Shown here: positions 5,385 through 7,550 of the stretch, one piece after another | How positions within the stretch are numbered: position 1 is the first letter of the stretch | Layout of the letters: every line of letters starts with the position of its first letter | Assembly (NCBI GenBank): GCA_017457545.1 | Contig: JAFTHF010000300.1 | Location: 1-7,550 of the forward strand | Source of the DNA: Clostridia bacterium | GTDB lineage: Bacteria > Bacillota_A > Clostridia > Oscillospirales > CAG-272 | DNA length: 7,550 nucleotides | Direction of reading: 5' to 3' | Notes under the pieces: generated by a model | Databases searched by the model: none | Told to the model about the DNA's origin: nothing | Seen by the model: the letters and a program-made list of their open reading frames with translations, nothing else | Program-made: the position numbers and the translations under genes

Positions 5385-7550
5385 AATTGTTCCTCGTTAG
5401 TTTCTTCTGTTGTTTTTTCAGCCTCTGCCATTTCAGCATTGCTTTCATCAATTTCAGCTACGTCCTCGGGGATTTCAGCCTCTTTTTCCTTATTTTCCAT
5501 TACGAAAACGGGAATAAGCTTCCAGCCCTTCTTTCTTTCAAGAAGAATAAAGAGAACGAATAAGCCAATACCGAATGCGCTTACGGCAAGACCGATATAG
5601 AATGGCATAGATACATATACCATCTTGATTTCATGCTCACCTGCGTCAACATCAAAGGCAAGAAGTGTTTCCATTGTAGAGTAGGTTTCCACTCTTTCGC
5701 CGTCAACATAAACTCTCCAGTACTTATCGTCGGGGATAGTTGTAAATACAAACTCACCGTCCTTTGCAGTAAGTGTACCCTCAATTCTTGTGTCGGAGTA
5801 ATCTGTAATCATAAGATTACCGTCATCAAGCTTGTCCATTGCTGCCTTAAAGGTATCGGGGTTGGTCTGTACAAAAATGGGAGCATCTGTGTAGTAGCTG
5901 ATAGTATCAGCGTCAAACTCAAATTTAACGGTAATTACCTCTCCTGCCTTAAATGTACCGATATTGTGAATTCTGTTAGTATCGGTATCAAAGAAGGTGG
6001 AAATCTTTTCGTCGTTTACATAATAGGTCATCTTCTTGTTGTAAAGATTAGAGAGGAAGTGCATATAAATACAGCCGTCACGCTTAGCGGTTACCGTGTA
6101 GGTAAAGGATGCGGGAATTTCGCTGTTGCTTCTCTTATATCTTACACCGTTACCGGAAAGGGACTTTGTACAGTTATTTGTCTTTACAAATGAAGTGGAG
6201 TAGGTGCAATTTTCAAAAACCTGAAGGTCCTTTATACCGGAAAGATTAGCAAGCATACCCTCAAGATAAACAAAGGGTGAAATTCTTATAGGCTGTGAAA
6301 GAATAAGATTTTTTGCATTGGGGTGGGCTGCGTAAGCAATGGAAAGCGCGTAAGGGTTAGTATAAACGGGCAAGCCGTCAGCGCTTACAGACTTATCGTA
6401 AAGATTGCTTACAGAGGTTTTGTCATCGGAGATAACATATTTTACACCGAAGAGCGAGTCAACGATTTCGTTGCCTGCAAAATATTTTGCCCAGTGGGAA
6501 TTAGCTGCAAAGCCCATATTGTGAAGCAGCTCAATAACGTTTGCGTTAAGAGTAGAGGTAGAGGACGCAAATCCGTTTATATCAAGGGCAAGGTTTTCGT
6601 TGTTCTTTCTGTACTGGGTTTTTTCCATTCTGTAGAAGGAGGGGTCTCTCTCCTTGATTTCATCAACCGTAGGCTGAAGGTCGTCAAGGAACTGCACGTG
6701 GGAGTTTCTGAATGCATATCCAACCTCATATACCTCATGTCCCCAGCTCATACCTGCGCCGATACCTGTATCAAAGAGAACAAGGACTAAAAGGGCAGAT
6801 GCCGCAGTTTGCTTAAGGCTTTTTGGGTTCTTTGCAAAATAGAGGAATACAAGATAAAGGGCGATAAAGAATATAGACACCCAGATAAACTCATAATCGG
6901 GCATTGTATCCTCAACCAAAACGCCACCTGACTTGTATCTTTGAATTTCCACCAGCTTCTGCATAAACATAAGGGTGAAAATAAGAAGAATACCGATTTG
7001 GAAAATAAACTTGAAATCAGTTTCCTTAAGATATTCATAGCCTCTGTACGCCATAGTAAGAAGCACAAAGGTAAACATAAAGCTGTATCTGTAATTAAGC
7101 CATACAGGCATCTGGAAGCCGTGCCATACAAGGTCGATAGCGTTAACAGAGAAGCTTGCAATAAATATTGCACAAAGTGAGCCGTAAGCCACCTTGTGTC
7201 GTGGGGTAACCTTTCTTGAAATAAAGTAGAGAGGTATCATAAAGAGGGTAAGCATACCGCAATATACATTGGGTGAGCCCTCGGGACGGACTGTATCGTA
7301 GGAGCCAAGGAAGAACTGTGCACAAAGGTCAAGGAAGTCAACTCTTAAGTCAAAGTCAAACTTGTTATCCTGAAATTCGTGTTTACCAAAGGTAAGGGAG
7401 TATGCTGCAGAGAATATAATTGTAGCTACACGACGGAGTGCAAGAAGGGAGGCAAAGCCAACTCTGAAAATGCTTTTTACTGGATGCTTTGTTTCGTTAA
7501 GGGAGATGATTTCATCGTGCTTATGTGCGCAAAGGTAGCATACGGTATAC
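5381..7550 (-). CDS. yfhO: YfhO-family polytopic membrane protein, N-terminus beyond the window
   Basis: The frame is open from the TGA at 5383-5381 to the right edge: 722 residues are visible and the start is outside. The ATG at 7255 is internal, because the 98 codons before it encode matching family sequence. YfhO-type blocks are FLGSYDTVRPEGSPNVYCG (80-98) followed by a hydrophobic segment, and NYRYSFMFTFVLLTMAYRGYEYL-like sequence starting near 152. About six membrane segments lie between 98 and 268. A long, probably extracytoplasmic, beta-rich domain of about 370 residues follows. One C-terminal membrane segment (about 650-671) and a Glu-rich cytoplasmic tail end the protein. In Bacillus, YfhO acts with the glycosyltransferase CsbB in GlcNAc decoration of lipoteichoic acid; the substrate here is unknown. 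No csbB-like gene is in the window. Family lengths near 850-900 suggest about 100-200 residues are missing. The symbol reflects family, not proven function. Confidence 0.85.
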   Translation of the reverse strand, partial: YTVCYLCAHKHDEIISLNETKHPVKSIFRVGFASLLALRRVATIIFSAAYSLTFGKHEFQDNKFDFDLRVDFLDLCAQFFLGSYDTVRPEGSPNVYCGMLTLFMIPLYFISRKVTPRHKVAYGSLCAIFIASFSVNAIDLVWHGFQMPVWLNYRYSFMFTFVLLTMAYRGYEYLKETDFKFIFQIGILLIFTLMFMQKLVEIQRYKSGGVLVEDTMPDYEFIWVSIFFIALYLVFLYFAKNPKSLKQTAASALLVLVLFDTGIGAGMSWGHEVYEVGYAFRNSHVQFLDDLQPTVDEIKERDPSFYRMEKTQYRKNNENLALDINGFASSTSTLNANVIELLHNMGFAANSHWAKYFAGNEIVDSLFGVKYVISDDKTSVSNLYDKSVSADGLPVYTNPYALSIAYAAHPNAKNLILSQPIRISPFVYLEGMLANLSGIKDLQVFENCTYSTSFVKTNNCTKSLSGNGVRYKRSNSEIPASFTYTVTAKRDGCIYMHFLSNLYNKKMTYYVNDEKISTFFDTDTNRIHNIGTFKAGEVITVKFEFDADTISYYTDAPIFVQTNPDTFKAAMDKLDDGNLMITDYSDTRIEGTLTAKDGEFVFTTIPDDKYWRVYVDGERVETYSTMETLLAFDVDAGEHEIKMVYVSMPFYIGLAVSAFGIGLFVLFILLERKKGWKLIPVFVMENKEKEAEIPEDVAEIDESNAEMAEAEKTTEETNEEQL
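5391..5395 (-). promoter_or_regulatory. Ribosome binding site of ruvA inside yfhO
   Basis: On the minus strand GAGGA is six bases before the ruvA ATG (5384-5382), within the last codons of the YfhO-family gene. It supports coupled translation across the stop/start overlap. Confidence 0.6.

Noticed and set aside
5633..6790. Two plus-strand open frames of 186 and 155 codons
   Set aside because: Both are antisense to the YfhO-family gene, whose frame runs unbroken through the region with recognisable family sequence.
7253..7255. ATG at 7255 as the start of the YfhO-family gene
   Set aside because: The frame continues upstream for 98 codons to the window edge and encodes the family block FLGSYDTVRPEGSPNVYCG, so this methionine is internal.
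1..7550. Mobile element, CRISPR array, tRNA/rRNA gene or defence island
   Set aside because: I saw no transposase or integrase, no regularly spaced repeats, no tRNA-like cloverleaf or rRNA segments. The whole window is accounted for by six ordinary chromosomal genes.

Overview
This window looks like a chromosomal housekeeping segment from an anaerobic Firmicute, most likely a clostridial (Oscillospiraceae/Ruminococcaceae-like) gut bacterium, possibly from a metagenome. The signs are moderately low G+C, strong AGGAGG-type ribosome binding sites, tightly packed genes, an MtaB-type methylthiotransferase, a stand-alone BirA next to BioY, and a YfhO-family membrane protein. The genus is an inference from gene content; no rRNA or other taxonomic marker is present.

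Layout. Positions 1-1235 (minus) hold nearly all of mtaB, a radical-SAM tRNA methylthiotransferase whose C-terminal end runs off the left edge. Positions 1236-1380 are a compact divergent promoter region with one sigma-A-type promoter facing each way and a 15-bp inverted repeat between them. Positions 1381-3685 (plus) form a three-gene operon: an RluA-family pseudouridine synthase, birA (biotin-protein ligase without a DNA-binding domain) and bioY (biotin uptake S component). A symmetrical terminator at 3687-3714 separates this operon from the convergent minus-strand operon. That operon fills 3720-7550 and, in transcription order, is a YfhO-family polytopic membrane protein (5' end beyond the right edge), ruvA and ruvB.

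How the genes work together. birA and bioY form a biotin salvage pair: BioY brings biotin in and BirA attaches it to carboxylase or decarboxylase carrier proteins. RuvA and RuvB are the Holliday-junction branch-migration motor. The methylthiotransferase and the pseudouridine synthase are RNA modification enzymes with no evident link to their neighbours.

No new defence, mobile or otherwise undescribed multigene system is visible. The observation most worth checking is in RuvB: the Walker A motif reads GPPGLVKT, with valine where the P-loop glycine before the catalytic lysine is expected. One base at position 4549 accounts for it. It is either a sequence error or a real, probably inactivating, change in an otherwise intact gene. 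Smaller points are the four-base overlap of yfhO with ruvA and no ruvC directly before ruvA, the inverted repeat between the divergent promoters, and departures from the usual BioY motifs.
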